Below, piece by piece: positions 63,083-64,000 of a DNA stretch of 64,000 nt. The notes below the pieces were generated by a model. It worked only from the letters and a program-made list of their open reading frames with translations. It was not told the origin of the DNA and did not search any database. The first letter of the stretch is position 1. Every line of letters starts with the position of its first letter. Where the stretch lies: positions 4,559,501 through 4,623,500 of the forward strand of contig NZ_CP106735.1 in assembly GCF_025639805.1 (NCBI RefSeq), written 5' to 3'. The translations under genes were made by a program, and so were the position numbers. Source of the stretch: Reichenbachiella carrageenanivorans (GTDB lineage Bacteria; Bacteroidota; Bacteroidia; Cytophagales; Cyclobacteriaceae).

Positions 63083-64000
63083 TTAGTTATCAAATAGATG
63101 GTCTACCAGATCTTCTACTTTGACTGTGGCCAAACCAATACTGGTATCACAGCACCCGTAGTAGATATAGCCTATGCCGTCTTTTTCCACAATGCTGGTA
63201 GGAAACACGACATTGGGTATCACCAACCCACATTTTTCATAATACTCAGTAGGCTCCATAATATGATTGATACTTCTAGCGATCACCTTGGTAGGGTCTT
63301 CTAAATCCAGCATCATCCCTCCCACTCGATAAATGATATTTTCATCTACACCGTGATATAGCACGAGCCACCCTCTGCTTGTTTTTATGGGGTTGCAAGC
63401 TGCGCCAATTTTACCTCCTTCCCAAGCTTCTTGCGCCGTGGCTAACAACTGAGGTTTGCTCCAATCGTGCAAATCTTCAGAAAATGTAATCCACATACCA
63501 GGCTGAGTAGTGCCATATTCTTCTCCCACAAAATCCATTGGTCGTCTCAAAAGGCAAAATTTACCGTTGATCTTTTCTGGAAACAAAGCATGGTCTCTAT
63601 CATCTATTTCCTCTGGTGAGGTAAAACACAGCTGCTCCCAGTTTATCCCGTCTTGGGACGTTGCTATACCAGATCTGGTAATCATCGGGTATTCACATTT
63701 AGCCCAATCAGTATATTTTGATGTGTCATAAAATGGCACCCCTTCTCCTGTAGGAAAACAATCAAAACCATAGGGCTGAAAAGCATAGTTCATATAGAAA
63801 GTTCCATCGATCTTGACCACTCTGGCGTCTTGTACACTTCCCTCAGGATATCCCAACATCTCTGAGGTAAATACTGGCTGATCCCCTACTGGTGTGAAGT
63901 TTTTACCGTCAGTGCTTTCAAACAAACCAATGGCTGTACGAAATGGACTCAAAGTTGCTGCCGCTCGGTCGTAAAGCAAAAACTTCCCATCATCGAAAAC
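63083..64000 (-). CDS. GH130-like mannoside phosphorylase/hydrolase, 5' end outside window
   Basis: The frame is open to the window edge (coding reads VFDDGKFLLYDR at the edge), so the N-terminus is missing; the 305 residues present are the C-terminal part of a five-bladed GH130-type propeller. Motifs: LFESTDGKNFTPVGDQPVF, YPEGSVQDARVVKIDGTFY (with the catalytic-region Asp), GIATSQDGINWE, DHALFPEKINGKFCLLRRPM, KIGAACNPIKTSRGWLVLYH and VVFPTSIVEKDGIGYIYYGC. GH130 enzymes phosphorolyse or hydrolyse beta-mannosides. The frame and terminal block DTSIGLATVKVEDL are typical of the family, but I cannot assign the subgroup. It is probably the first or a middle gene of the glycan unit with the MFS and GH99-like genes. 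Confidence 0.85.
   Translation of the reverse strand, partial: VFDDGKFLLYDRAAATLSPFRTAIGLFESTDGKNFTPVGDQPVFTSEMLGYPEGSVQDARVVKIDGTFYMNYAFQPYGFDCFPTGEGVPFYDTSKYTDWAKCEYPMITRSGIATSQDGINWEQLCFTSPEEIDDRDHALFPEKINGKFCLLRRPMDFVGEEYGTTQPGMWITFSEDLHDWSKPQLLATAQEAWEGGKIGAACNPIKTSRGWLVLYHGVDENIIYRVGGMMLDLEDPTKVIARSINHIMEPTEYYEKCGLVIPNVVFPTSIVEKDGIGYIYYGCCDTSIGLATVKVEDLVDHLFDN

Noticed and set aside
1..64000. tRNA, rRNA, CRISPR arrays, insertion sequences, phage genes
   Set aside because: No cloverleaf, rRNA block, regular spacer array, transposase, integrase or terminal repeats were recognised by reading; a covariance or ISfinder search could not be run.

Overview
The window looks like chromosome of a marine, probably gliding member of the Cytophagales (Bacteroidota). 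I infer this from a type IX secretion (T9SS) C-terminal sorting domain on a glycosidase, an ECF sigma/FecR pair of the Bacteroidetes type, LamG-repeat surface proteins, WG-repeat and DUF6089-like proteins, -7 boxes resembling TAnnTTTG, and few Shine-Dalgarno sequences. A Reichenbachiella-like genus would fit, but the sequence alone does not prove it. I saw no rRNA, tRNA, CRISPR array, insertion sequence or prophage.

Layout. 1-2316: 5' part of a secreted LamG-repeat protein (minus strand). 2551-12962: a tightly packed five-gene minus-strand operon encoding, in transcription order, an MFS/Npt-like transporter fused to HEAT repeats and a cyclic-nucleotide-binding domain, a protein with three TIR-like segments, an nSTAND1 ATPase with one transmembrane helix, coiled coil and WD40 propeller, an outer-membrane beta-barrel protein, and a lipoprotein. 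It reads as one cell-envelope-spanning signal-transduction or conflict system and is the best candidate here for something undescribed. 13382-15001: pckA, with a good promoter and terminator. 15071-19756: a nucleoside transporter and an ECF sigma / STN-carboxypeptidase-like / FecR module. 19849-29517: housekeeping and regulatory genes (menE, coaX, an MDR oxidoreductase, DUF819, a Nudix CoA pyrophosphatase, an XRE/ScfR-like regulator, a chemotaxis receptor).

29847-34462: a secreted five-repeat protein followed by a TPR-CHAT peptidase that carries its own signal peptide, with an intrinsic terminator between them. 34500-43344: a desaturase, a small basic protein, a HAD phosphatase, a serine hydrolase, a WG-repeat protein, a methyltransferase and a beta-barrel protein. 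43411-44291: an Xre/RES toxin-antitoxin pair. 44288-45999: a PglC/PglE-like sugar transferase and aminotransferase pair. 46078-51992: DUF4159, a Qnr-like pentapeptide protein, an FdhF/YdeP-family molybdoenzyme and a bifunctional penicillin-binding protein.

52256-54612: a sensor kinase translationally coupled to a NarL-type response regulator that carries an in-frame amber codon just before its phospho-acceptor aspartate. 54734-56005: a Na+/H+ antiporter. 56352-64000: a mannose-centred glycan module (mannose-6-phosphate isomerase, a GH99-like lipoprotein, a duplicated GH99-like T9SS cargo, an MFS transporter and a GH130-like enzyme cut by the window edge).
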